DNA from: Streptomyces sp. S4.7
Lineage (GTDB): Bacteria; Actinomycetota; Actinomycetes; Streptomycetales; Streptomycetaceae
Assembly: GCF_010384365.1 (NCBI RefSeq)
Contig: NZ_CP048397.1
Location: 7,321,683 to 7,385,682 of the forward strand
Reading direction: 5' to 3'
Length of the DNA: 64,000 nucleotides
Part shown: one piece after another, positions 8,360 through 15,695 of the stretch
How the letters are laid out: each line of letters begins with the position of its first letter
Numbering within the stretch: the first letter of the stretch is position 1
Program-made: the position numbers and the translations under genes
Notes under the pieces: generated by a model
Told to the model about the DNA's origin: nothing
Databases searched by the model: none
What the model saw: only the letters and a program-made list of their open reading frames with translations

Positions 8360-8501
8360 TCACCACTGGTACGGCAGGTACTTTTCCGTCGCCGCACTGT
8401 TCGTGGATCAGTTCCTTGATGGTCGGACCGTAGACCTGGACGACCTCGTACAGCCGGTGGATTGTCGGATCGACCGGTACGGCCGCGTCCAACGCCCCAC
8501 G
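8360..8501 (-). pseudogene. cynS: Remnant of a cyanate hydratase (cyanase) gene, 5'-truncated with internal deletion
   Basis: Read on the minus strand, 8501 down to about 8386 encodes RGALDAAVPVDPTIHRLYEVV, continuing QVYGPTIKELIHEQCGDG. This closely matches the cyanase catalytic segment, including the Arg and Glu equivalent to E. coli Arg96 and Glu99. Directly after GDG the frame shifts by one base to KYLPYQW-stop (8383-8360), which resembles the extreme cyanase C-terminus. The first roughly 85 residues and the roughly 25-30 residues between these segments are missing, including the region of catalytic Ser122. The gene is therefore non-functional. Cyanase detoxifies cyanate with bicarbonate to ammonia and CO2. 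It sits between the ROK hairpin and the membrane-protein gene. Confidence 0.75.
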
Positions 8502-8523
8502 TGAGTGAACGGCGGGGCTCCGC

Positions 8524-8988
8524 TCACGCCGGTGACCTGCGCGCCCTGCGCAGCCCGAGGAGCTGGACGTCGGCGAATCCCAGCACCGCCACCGCCTGGA
8601 CCACGATCACCACCGTGCCGAGGCCCGTCGGATCGAGCCGGCCCGCGGCGGCCGTGACGACACTGAGCGCGAACCACGCCAGGTTGCCGCCGACCACCGC
8701 CCAGACCGCCTTTCGGTTCGGGGCGGACGCGGAACCGACCCGCCCCGGGAAGAGCGCGTAGAGCACCAGGAACGCGCCGACCCCGGCGAGGAATGCGACG
8801 GGCAGGCCGAGTACCTGGTCGAGCGCCGCGCAGCCGATCAGCGCGGCGGCCCCCACGGCTCCGGTGGCCACGGCGTCGAGCCGCAGCGCCAGGCGCAGCA
8901 GACCGGTGTCACCGCGCACGACCGCGGAGTCGGTGGGCGCGGAGGTACGGGACGGGGCGGGGACACCGAACGAATCCGACGAACTCAT
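8524..8988 (-). CDS. Small integral membrane protein, function unknown
   Basis: The 154-residue protein has a polar N-terminus (1-30) and about four hydrophobic segments (about 36-55, 60-80, 93-113, 120-143; for example AFLAGVGAFLVLYALF and VVGGNLAWFALSVVTAAAG). GAGGAGG lies upstream of the ATG at 8988. Its start codon overlaps the stop of the upstream hydrolase gene (ATGA at 8985-8988), so translational coupling is likely. No recognised domain or catalytic motif is visible. It is probably a helper to, or co-regulated with, the hydrolase. Confidence 0.8.
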   Translation of the reverse strand: MSSSDSFGVPAPSRTSAPTDSAVVRGDTGLLRLALRLDAVATGAVGAAALIGCAALDQVLGLPVAFLAGVGAFLVLYALFPGRVGSASAPNRKAVWAVVGGNLAWFALSVVTAAAGRLDPTGLGTVVIVVQAVAVLGFADVQLLGLRRARRSPA

Positions 8989-9902
8989 GGGTTCCTCCTC
9001 GGGGAAGCGGCTTGACCCCCCTGATGGTTCTCGAAGTGGCCGACCTGGTCGATTACCCGGGAGGTAATGGGCGGCAGTGAGCGGAGGAACGCGCCGAGCA
9101 CCGCGTCGAACTCCGCCCGCCGCTCCAGGTTGGGCATGTGCCCGGCGCCCTCGACGACCGCGAGCGCCGCGTCCGGTATCCCGTCGCTCATCACGCGCGC
9201 GTCGGCGACCGGCGTGAACTCGTCCTCGCTGCCGACCACGACGAGCGCCGGGACCGCGACACGCGCCAACATGCCGACGTAGTCCGGCCGTTCGGCCCGG
9301 CCGCGCAGCGCCGCCGCCGCGCCCTCGGGCGGTGCGCCGCGCATCATGTCCCGTACGTGTGCGGCCACCGCGGGCAGGGCCTCGACGTTGTGCGGCGCGA
9401 CCATCTTGGTCAGCACCTCGTCCGTGTACGGCCCCATGCCCTCGCGCAGCAGCCGGTCGGCCATCGCGTTGCGCGCCGCCCTGCCCTGCTCCGTCTCGGC
9501 GGCGGCGAAGGTGTCGGCCAGCACCAGGGCCCGGACCCGCTCCGGGAACAGCCGGTGGAACTCCAGGACGATCTGGCCGCCCATCGACAGTCCGCCCAGC
9601 ACCACCCGGCCGACGCCGAGCCGGTCGAGCAGGGCGGCGATGTCCCACGCGAAGGTGGTGAGTGTCGTCTTGCCGGGCAGGACGGTGGAGCCGCCGTAGC
9701 CGCGCAGATCCGGGGCGATCACGCGCCGCCCGGGGCCGGCGAACGTCTCGATCTGGGGGCGCCACATCGAGCGGTCGAACGGGTGGCCGTGTACGAGGAC
9801 CAGGACCTCACCGTCGCTTCCGCCCCCGCCCCCGTCCTTGCCCGCGCTCCCGCCCTCGTCGTCGTACGTGAGGGTGATGTCGTGCAGCGTCATGGTGCTC
9901 AT
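8985..9902 (-). CDS. Alpha/beta-hydrolase fold enzyme
   Basis: The 305-residue protein has a classic alpha/beta-hydrolase layout: oxyanion region VLVHGHPFDRSMW (about 33-45), DLRGYGGS, and the nucleophile elbow GLSMGG. VVGSEDEFTP carries the acid and EGAGHMPNLE the catalytic His. A Gly/Asp-rich insert (GGSAGKDGGGGGSDG) lies just before the first core strand. Start ATG at 9902 is preferred over upstream in-frame codons because homology begins there. It is divergent from the MocR regulator gene, which may control it, and is coupled to the downstream membrane-protein gene. Substrate unknown: esterase, lactonase or peroxidase-like members exist. Confidence 0.85.
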   Translation of the reverse strand: MSTMTLHDITLTYDDEGGSAGKDGGGGGSDGEVLVLVHGHPFDRSMWRPQIETFAGPGRRVIAPDLRGYGGSTVLPGKTTLTTFAWDIAALLDRLGVGRVVLGGLSMGGQIVLEFHRLFPERVRALVLADTFAAAETEQGRAARNAMADRLLREGMGPYTDEVLTKMVAPHNVEALPAVAAHVRDMMRGAPPEGAAAALRGRAERPDYVGMLARVAVPALVVVGSEDEFTPVADARVMSDGIPDAALAVVEGAGHMPNLERRAEFDAVLGAFLRSLPPITSRVIDQVGHFENHQGGQAASPRRNP

Positions 9903-9984
9903 GTGCGCGTCCTTCGTCTTCCGTACGGTGCTCGGCCCGGATGCTCGGCTCCATGCGGTCCCACTTGCTTTCTCGATGCTAAGT

Positions 9985-10030
9985 GGTGCAATATCTCGAA
10001 GCAATATTGAAATTGATCTCGGTGCAATGT
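9985..10030. promoter_or_regulatory. Triple GCAATRT repeat in the hydrolase/MocR divergent promoter
   Basis: GGTGCAATAT (9985-9994), GCAATAT (10001-10007, inside the palindrome CAATATTG) and GGTGCAATGT (10021-10030) are three direct copies of GCAATRT in a locally AT-rich stretch. MocR/GabR-type regulators commonly bind direct repeats in their own promoter and the divergent promoter. Binding by the neighbouring MocR protein is inferred. Confidence 0.5.
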
Positions 10031-10065
10031 CGCACCGCCGTGAGCGGCGACGGGAGGGGAGCGCC

Positions 10066-11394
10066 ATGGAGGACTACCGTCTGATCGCCGATCAGCTCGC
10101 GGCCGACATCCGGGCCGGCCGGCTGCGCCCCGGCGAACGGCTGCCACCGCAGCGGCGGTTCGCCCGGAGCCGCGAGATCGCCGGCTCCACGGCCGCCAGG
10201 GTCTACGGCGAGCTGATCCGGCGCGGACTCGCCGTCGGCGAGGTGGGCCGGGGGACCTTCGTGCGCGCCGCGCCCCCCGGACCGCAGCCGATGCTCACCG
10301 AGCCCAGTGAGGCCAGGGTCGATCTGGAGGTCAACTTCCCCGTACTGCCCGAGCAGGCCGAAATGCTCGCCGCAGGTATGACGCGCCTCCAGCGCCCCGA
10401 CGTGCTCGCCGCGAGTCTGCGGCCCCTCGACCGGTCCGGGACCGCCGCCGCCCGCGAGGCCGCCGCGCCCCTCCTCGCGCGCGCCGGCTGGACGCCCGAA
10501 CCTGAACGGATCCTCTTCGCCGGAAACGGCCGCCAGGCGATCGCGGCCGCTCTCGCGGCCTGTGTCCCCGCCGGTGAACGGCTCGGCGTGGAGGAGTACA
10601 CCTACCCCGTCGTCAAGGGCATCGCCGCCCACCTCGGCATCACCCTCGTCCCGCTCGCCATGGACGAGGACGGACTCCTGCCCGCAGCCCTCGCCGCCGC
10701 TCCGCCGCTGCGGGCCGTCTATCTGCAGCCCACGCTCCACAACCCGCTGGGCATGTCGATCCCGCCGCACCGCAGGGCTCAACTCGTCGAAACGATGCGC
10801 ACGTTGGACCTGCATGTCATCGAGGACGCCATCTACGGATTCCTCCGCGACGACGTGCCGCCGCTCGCCGCCCTCGCCCCTGAACGCACCATCGTCCTGG
10901 ACAGCATGTCCAAGCGGCTCGCGCCCGGCCTGACGCTGGGCTTCGCCGTCGCCCCGCCCGCGTTCGAGCAGCGCCTGGCCTCCGCCCTCCGTTCGGGCGC
11001 CTGGTCGGCGGGCCGGTTCGCTCTCGACGCCGCGACGCAGTGGATGGCCGACGGCACCGCCGACGCGATCGGCCGGGCCAAGCGTGCCGACGCGGTCGAG
11101 CGCCAGCGGATCAGGGCCGGAAGCCTGACCGGCTTCACCGTGCACGCCGACCTCCGCGGCTACCACTGCTGGTGGGAGCTGCCCGATCACTGGCGCGCCG
11201 AGACCTTCGTCGCCGCCGCCGCCCGTCTGGGCATCGCCATCGCGCCCGGCGCCGCGTTCACCGTCGGCACCGGCCGAGCCCCGAATGCCGTCCGGCTCGC
11301 CCTGGGAACCCCCTCCCACCGCACGCTCTCCGACGCCCTGGACCTTCTCGCCGGCCTGGCCCGCGGCACACCCGAGGACGTCGCACCCGAATGA
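10066..11394 (+). CDS. MocR-type (GntR winged helix plus class I aminotransferase) regulator
   Basis: The 442-residue protein has an N-terminal GntR winged helix (about 3-68; LAADIRAGRLRPGERLPPQR, GSTAARVYGELIRRGL, GRGTFV) and a fold-type I aminotransferase domain (about 100-430). The PLP-binding lysine is Lys283 in DSMSKRLAPGL. MocR regulators use PLP as cofactor and usually control a divergent or adjacent gene. Start ATG at 10066 is preceded by GGGAGGGGA. The divergent hydrolase/membrane-protein pair is the obvious target. It could also autoregulate through the GCAATRT repeats. Confidence 0.92.
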   Translation: MEDYRLIADQLAADIRAGRLRPGERLPPQRRFARSREIAGSTAARVYGELIRRGLAVGEVGRGTFVRAAPPGPQPMLTEPSEARVDLEVNFPVLPEQAEMLAAGMTRLQRPDVLAASLRPLDRSGTAAAREAAAPLLARAGWTPEPERILFAGNGRQAIAAALAACVPAGERLGVEEYTYPVVKGIAAHLGITLVPLAMDEDGLLPAALAAAPPLRAVYLQPTLHNPLGMSIPPHRRAQLVETMRTLDLHVIEDAIYGFLRDDVPPLAALAPERTIVLDSMSKRLAPGLTLGFAVAPPAFEQRLASALRSGAWSAGRFALDAATQWMADGTADAIGRAKRADAVERQRIRAGSLTGFTVHADLRGYHCWWELPDHWRAETFVAAAARLGIAIAPGAAFTVGTGRAPNAVRLALGTPSHRTLSDALDLLAGLARGTPEDVAPE

Positions 11395-11505
11395 CCCCCG
11401 GCGCGCCGGCCGCCGTGCCGGAGCGCGGGTCACGTACGCGCCGACCCCACGCGCGGCCCCGCCGGACGAGGGCCGGTCGAGCCGTCGTCGGGGACGTCGG
11501 GGGTC

Positions 11506-12477
11506 TCACGCCGTCAGACGAGGTGGCAGCCAGGCCAGTTGGGCCTCCTCCTGGTACGCCTGACCCCCCTCGTGGCCGTTGAACTCGTACACCTCGATCG
11601 TCCGGTCCTCGTGCGGATAGACGTTGAAGGCCCCGAACACCGTCGACGGCGGACAGGTCTGGTCCTCCAGAGCGGCCGAGAACAGCGCGGGTGCCCGGCC
11701 GCGCGCCGCGAAATGCACGCCGTCGAAGTAGCTGAGAGTCCGCCGGACCTGCTCGCCCCGTCGGCGGTAGGTGTTGAGGTACTTGCCCACCTCGCGGTAG
11801 GGGTCCCTGTCGGTGAGCGTCGTCGCCCGCGGGAAGTCGCAGAGGAACGGCACATCGGGTGAGATCGCCACCAGATCCGGTATCAACCCGGCCACCGCCA
11901 GCGTGATCCCGCCGCCCTGACTGCGGCCGATCGCGGCAGTCCGGGAGGCGTCGGCGAGCGGATGCGAGCGGGCGGCCTCCACCGCGCGGACCGCGTCCGT
12001 GAAGACACGGCGGTAGTAGAACTCGTACGGATCCTCGATGCCGCGGGTCAGGAAACCGGGGAACGCCGAAGCGCTGCCCACCGGGTCGGGGGTGTCGCCG
12101 CCGCCCCATCCCGCTCCCTGCCCCCGCGTGTCCATCACGAAGTACGCGAAGCCGGCGGACGGCCAGAGCAGCCGGGCGAACGGCATGCCGCGCCCGCCGC
12201 CGTAGCCGACGAACTCGACCACCAGGGGCAGCGGTTCACGCGTCCCGGCCGGTACGGCGAACCAGCCCTTGACCGGGTGGCCGCCGAAGCCGGCGAAGGT
12301 CACGTCGTACACCTCCACGGTCGACAGTTCCGTCAAGACAGGTTCGAAACGGGCGTCCAGATCGTGGGTGCGGGCCTCGGCGAGGGTCGTCGCCCAGAAG
12401 GCGTCGAAGTCGGCCGGTTCCACGGACCGGCTGCGGTAGCTCCGCAACTCGTCGAGGGGGAGATCGAACAGGGCCAT
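11506..12477 (-). CDS. CE7 acetylxylan esterase / cephalosporin-C deacetylase family
   Basis: The 323-residue protein has the usual length of carbohydrate esterase family 7. It has FDAFWATTLAEA near the N-terminus, VVEFVGYGGGRG, MDTRGQG, the nucleophile elbow GRSQGGG, a distal Asp region (AALEDQTCPP) and catalytic His in NGHEGG. CE7 enzymes deacetylate imported xylo-oligosaccharides and other small acetylated substrates in the cytoplasm, and no signal peptide is seen here. Start ATG at 12477 begins MALFDLPLDELRSY, the typical family N-terminus. It is divergent from the LacI regulator gene and separated by a 250-base region with repeated operator-like sequences, so LacI control is likely. Confidence 0.9.
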   Translation of the reverse strand: MALFDLPLDELRSYRSRSVEPADFDAFWATTLAEARTHDLDARFEPVLTELSTVEVYDVTFAGFGGHPVKGWFAVPAGTREPLPLVVEFVGYGGGRGMPFARLLWPSAGFAYFVMDTRGQGAGWGGGDTPDPVGSASAFPGFLTRGIEDPYEFYYRRVFTDAVRAVEAARSHPLADASRTAAIGRSQGGGITLAVAGLIPDLVAISPDVPFLCDFPRATTLTDRDPYREVGKYLNTYRRRGEQVRRTLSYFDGVHFAARGRAPALFSAALEDQTCPPSTVFGAFNVYPHEDRTIEVYEFNGHEGGQAYQEEAQLAWLPPRLTA

Positions 12478-12683
12478 GTGCGGGATCACCTCTGGTTTCG
12501 CGAGCGGACGATCACACCGTACGGCCCGCCTCACGGCCGCAGAAGAACCGAGGGAGAGCCGAGGAAAGGGCGTCGGACGGGCGGAGGAGAGCCGGCAGGA
12601 CTCCGGAGGCGGGTCGCGGATATGTGCGAAAGAAGTCCGGCTCGATCTATTGACCGGCGCCGTCCGAAGGTCCACAGTACTCG

Positions 12684-12709
12684 CTAATGCGCATCACTAA
12701 TACGCATTA
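12684..12709. promoter_or_regulatory. Candidate LacI-family operator (tandem CTAATRCGCAT)
   Basis: CTAATGCGCAT (12684-12694) and CTAATACGCAT (12698-12708) are direct repeats 14 bases apart. TAATGCG (12685-12691) and CGCATTA (12703-12709) also form an inverted repeat. LacI-family operators are AT-flanked palindromes around a central CG, matching ATGCGCAT. The site lies 18 bases upstream of the LacI start and could also act on the divergent esterase gene. The rest of the 250-base gap shows nothing clear. Confidence 0.5.
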
Positions 12710-12727
12710 ACGATCCGGAGGAACACG

Positions 12728-13828
12728 GTGGAGGAACCCAGGAAGCGGGCCCGGCCGGGCCGGACCCCCGCACCCACGGGCCGGACGTCACGGCCCCGCC
12801 AGGCCGAGGTCGCCAGGCTCGCCGGGGTCTCGCAAGCCACGGTCTCGCTGGTGCTCGGGGGCCGGAAGCAGGGCGCCACGATCTCCGAGGAGACCCGGCG
12901 CAAGGTGCTCGACGCGGTGCGGATCCTCGGATACGTCCCCGACCCGGCGGCCAGCCGGCTGGCCGCCGCGCGCAACAACCTGCTCGGGGTCTTCAGCTTC
13001 ACGTCCACCTTCCCGACCGACGTGCAGCACTCGTACTACCCGTTCCTCGTCGGCGTCGAGCAGGAGGCGGCGGCACGCGGCTACGACCTGGTGCTCTTCA
13101 CCGGCTCCAGCACGGGCGGCGCGGGGGCCGCCGGACCGCACGCCCTGGGCCGCGTGCGGCTCGCCGACGGCTGCCTCTTCCTCGGCCGCCACGCGCCCGC
13201 CGGCGAACTGCTGCGGCTGGTCGCCGACGGCTTCCCCGTGGTCCACCTCGGCCGCAGGGACGAACTGGAAGGGCTGGCCTGGGTCGGCGCCGACTACGTC
13301 AGCGCCAGCCAGGAGGTCGTCGCGCACCTCGCCGCGCTCGGCCACCGGCGGATCGTGCTCGTACGGGAGGACGACGACGCCCCCGCGTCCACCGACCGTG
13401 AGCACGGCTTCCTCAAGGGACTGGAGGAGGCGGGGCTGCCCGGCGGCCCGGATGCCGTCTTCCGCTCCGCCGCCCCGGAGCACGACCTCACCGCCGCACG
13501 GCTGCGCGGCTGGCTCGACGACGGCGTGACCGCGTTCGTCGCCGAGGAGACCGACACCGGCGACGCCTGGCGCGCGCTGCACGGCGCCGCGCACTTCGTC
13601 GGCATCGACTGCCCGCGCGACGCCTCGCTCGCGCTGCTCGGCAGCCCCCCGCCGGACCTGTCGGACGGGCCGACGCCCACCGGATTCGACATCCCCCGAC
13701 CGCAGTTGGGCGCCGCCGCCGTGCGGATGCTCGCCGCGCTGGTCGCGGGGGAGCAGGCCACGGAACCGCTCGTCGCCTGCGCCTTCAGGCCCGGCACGAC
13801 GGCGGGACCACCACCCGCCCACCCCTGA
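12728..13828 (+). CDS. LacI-family transcriptional regulator
   Basis: The 366-residue protein has an N-terminal LacI helix-turn-helix (about 23-70; QAEVARLAGVSQATVSLVLGG, hinge YVPDPAASRLAA) and a periplasmic-binding-protein-like sensor domain (about 78-360; LLGVFSFTSTFP, FLVGVEQEAAARGYDLVLF, VVHLGRRDEL, ALGHRRIVLV, FVGIDCP). The GTG start at 12728 has GGAGGA about 5 bases upstream. The oxidoreductase-hydantoinase operon starts 83 bases after its stop, and the CE7 esterase is divergent. Both are likely regulon members. The effector is unknown, probably a sugar or sugar derivative. Confidence 0.93.
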   Translation: MEEPRKRARPGRTPAPTGRTSRPRQAEVARLAGVSQATVSLVLGGRKQGATISEETRRKVLDAVRILGYVPDPAASRLAAARNNLLGVFSFTSTFPTDVQHSYYPFLVGVEQEAAARGYDLVLFTGSSTGGAGAAGPHALGRVRLADGCLFLGRHAPAGELLRLVADGFPVVHLGRRDELEGLAWVGADYVSASQEVVAHLAALGHRRIVLVREDDDAPASTDREHGFLKGLEEAGLPGGPDAVFRSAAPEHDLTAARLRGWLDDGVTAFVAEETDTGDAWRALHGAAHFVGIDCPRDASLALLGSPPPDLSDGPTPTGFDIPRPQLGAAAVRMLAALVAGEQATEPLVACAFRPGTTAGPPPAHP

Positions 13829-13911
13829 CCCGGCCGCACCTCGCAACCTCGGCCCATCAGGCGCACACCGCCCGAACGCACCAAGAACGACACAGCTATT
13901 CAAGGAGACCC

Positions 13912-15525
13912 GTGACATCCGCACCCGACATCCTCATCGTGGGCTCCGGGCTCGGCGGCGTGGCCGCCGCCCTCGCCGCCTGCCGTGCCGGACGCACCGT
14001 CGTCCTCACCGAGGAGACGGACTGGATCGGCGGCCAGCTCACCTCCCAGGCCGTCCCCCCGGACGAGCACCCGTGGGTCGAGCAGTTCGGCACCACCGCC
14101 TCGTACCGCACCCTGCGCGACTCCATCAGGGACTACTACCGACAGTGGTACCCGCTGCGCTCCGAGGCGCTGGCCCTGACCGACCTCAACCCGGGCGCGG
14201 GCCGCGTCAGCAAGCTCTGCCACGAACCGCGCGTCGCGCTCGCGGTGATGGAGGCGATGCTCGCACCGCACCGCTCGTCGGGCCGGCTCACGCTCCTGAC
14301 CGAGCACCGACCGGTCGCCGCGGAGGCGGGCGACGACGACACCGTACGTTCCGTGACGCTCACCGATCTGCGCGACGGCAGCCGCCGTACGATCGCCGCC
14401 CGCTACGTCATCGACGCGACGGAGACCGGCGAACTGCTCGAACTCGCCGGTGTCGAGCACGCGATCGGCGCCGAGGCGCGGAGCGAGTTCGACGAGCCGC
14501 ACGCCCCCGACGAGGCACAGCCCCTCAACCAGCAGGGCATCACGGTCTGCTTCGCGCTCTCCCACCACGAGGGCGAGGACCACACCGTCGAGCGACCGGC
14601 CGACTACGACTTCTGGCGGAGCTACCAGCCGGACTTCTGGCCCGGCCCGCTGCTCGGTTTCCTCGCGCCGGACCCCCGCACCCTTGAGGCCGTACCGCGC
14701 ACCTTCGTCCCCAACCCGGACCTCGACCCGCTCGACGTCACCGCCGACCAGTCCGCCGACGCGGGCGACAAGGAACTGTTCGGCTTCCGCCGGATCCTCG
14801 CCCGCAAGCTGCACCGGCCCGGCGCGTTCGACTCCGACATCACGCTCGTCAACTGGCCCCTGAACGACTACTGGCTCAAGCCCCTGATCGGGGCCGGCGA
14901 GGAGACGTCGGCCGCCGCGCTCGCCGAGGCGCGCCAACTGTCGCTGTCGGTCCTGTACTGGCTCCAGACCGAGGCGCCCCGCGCCGACGGCGGCAAGGGA
15001 TTCCCCGGGCTGCGGCTGCGTCCCGACGTCACCGGCACGCCCGACGGGCTGGCCAAGGCGCCGTACGTACGCGAGTCGCGCCGTATCAAGGCGGTCACCA
15101 CCGTCACCGAGCACGACGTCTCGATCGACATCGTCGGACCCTACGGCGGCACCCGCCACCGGGACTCCGTCGGCGTCGGCAACTACCGCATCGACCTGCA
15201 CCCCTCGACCGGCGGCGACAACTACATCGACATCGGCTCGGTGCCCTTCGAGATCCCCCTCGGCGCGCTCGTACCGCGCCGCGTCCGCAATCTGCTGCCC
15301 GCCGGAAAGAACATCGGCACCACCCACATCACCAACGGCTGCTACCGGCTCCACCCGGTGGAATGGAACATCGGCGAGGTCGCGGGCGCGCTCGCCGCGC
15401 ACTGCGTCGCCGAGGGCGTCGAACCCCACCAGGTCCAGGCCGAGGACAAGCGGTTCGACCAATTCGCCCGGCTGCTCGACCGCGAAGGAGTTCAGCGCCA
15501 CTGGCCGGACGTACGCGGCTACTGA
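13912..15525 (+). CDS. FAD-dependent oxidoreductase (PF12831-like)
   Basis: The 537-residue flavoprotein has an N-terminal Rossmann FAD-binding motif (ILIVGSGLGGVAAALAAC, about 7-24) and WIGGQLTSQAVPPDE (about 40-54), typical of the FAD_oxidored family. VIDATETGEL and a C-terminal FAD-closing region (PAGKNIGTTHITNGCYRLHP) follow. Members oxidise small polyols or sugar acids, or are poorly characterised. The GTG start has AAGGAG about 6 bases upstream. It is first gene after lacI in a run of five same-strand genes, so it probably performs the first oxidation of the transported substrate. There is no signal peptide. Confidence 0.88.
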   Translation: MTSAPDILIVGSGLGGVAAALAACRAGRTVVLTEETDWIGGQLTSQAVPPDEHPWVEQFGTTASYRTLRDSIRDYYRQWYPLRSEALALTDLNPGAGRVSKLCHEPRVALAVMEAMLAPHRSSGRLTLLTEHRPVAAEAGDDDTVRSVTLTDLRDGSRRTIAARYVIDATETGELLELAGVEHAIGAEARSEFDEPHAPDEAQPLNQQGITVCFALSHHEGEDHTVERPADYDFWRSYQPDFWPGPLLGFLAPDPRTLEAVPRTFVPNPDLDPLDVTADQSADAGDKELFGFRRILARKLHRPGAFDSDITLVNWPLNDYWLKPLIGAGEETSAAALAEARQLSLSVLYWLQTEAPRADGGKGFPGLRLRPDVTGTPDGLAKAPYVRESRRIKAVTTVTEHDVSIDIVGPYGGTRHRDSVGVGNYRIDLHPSTGGDNYIDIGSVPFEIPLGALVPRRVRNLLPAGKNIGTTHITNGCYRLHPVEWNIGEVAGALAAHCVAEGVEPHQVQAEDKRFDQFARLLDREGVQRHWPDVRGY

Positions 15526-15570
15526 CAGCACCGTCACTGGCGGAACGGCCTCTGACGGAGCGGCCACCGA

Positions 15571-15600
15571 CAGAACAACACAGAACGAGACAGAACAACA
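15571..15600 (+). repeat. 10-bp tandem repeat (CAGAACAACA type), three copies
   Basis: CAGAACAACA, CAGAACGAGA and CAGAACAACA follow one another in the 170-base gap before hyuA. The A-rich, G-poor character stands out from the surroundings. It may be an unstructured mRNA leader or a replication-slippage tract. Confidence 0.6.
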
Positions 15601-15695
15601 ACGCCGGCGGACAGCCGGGCAGGAGCAGCTCCACCTGCCCCGCCCGGCCTCACCGCCCGCGCCATGCCCACCCTGCACAAGGAGGTGCCCAAGCC

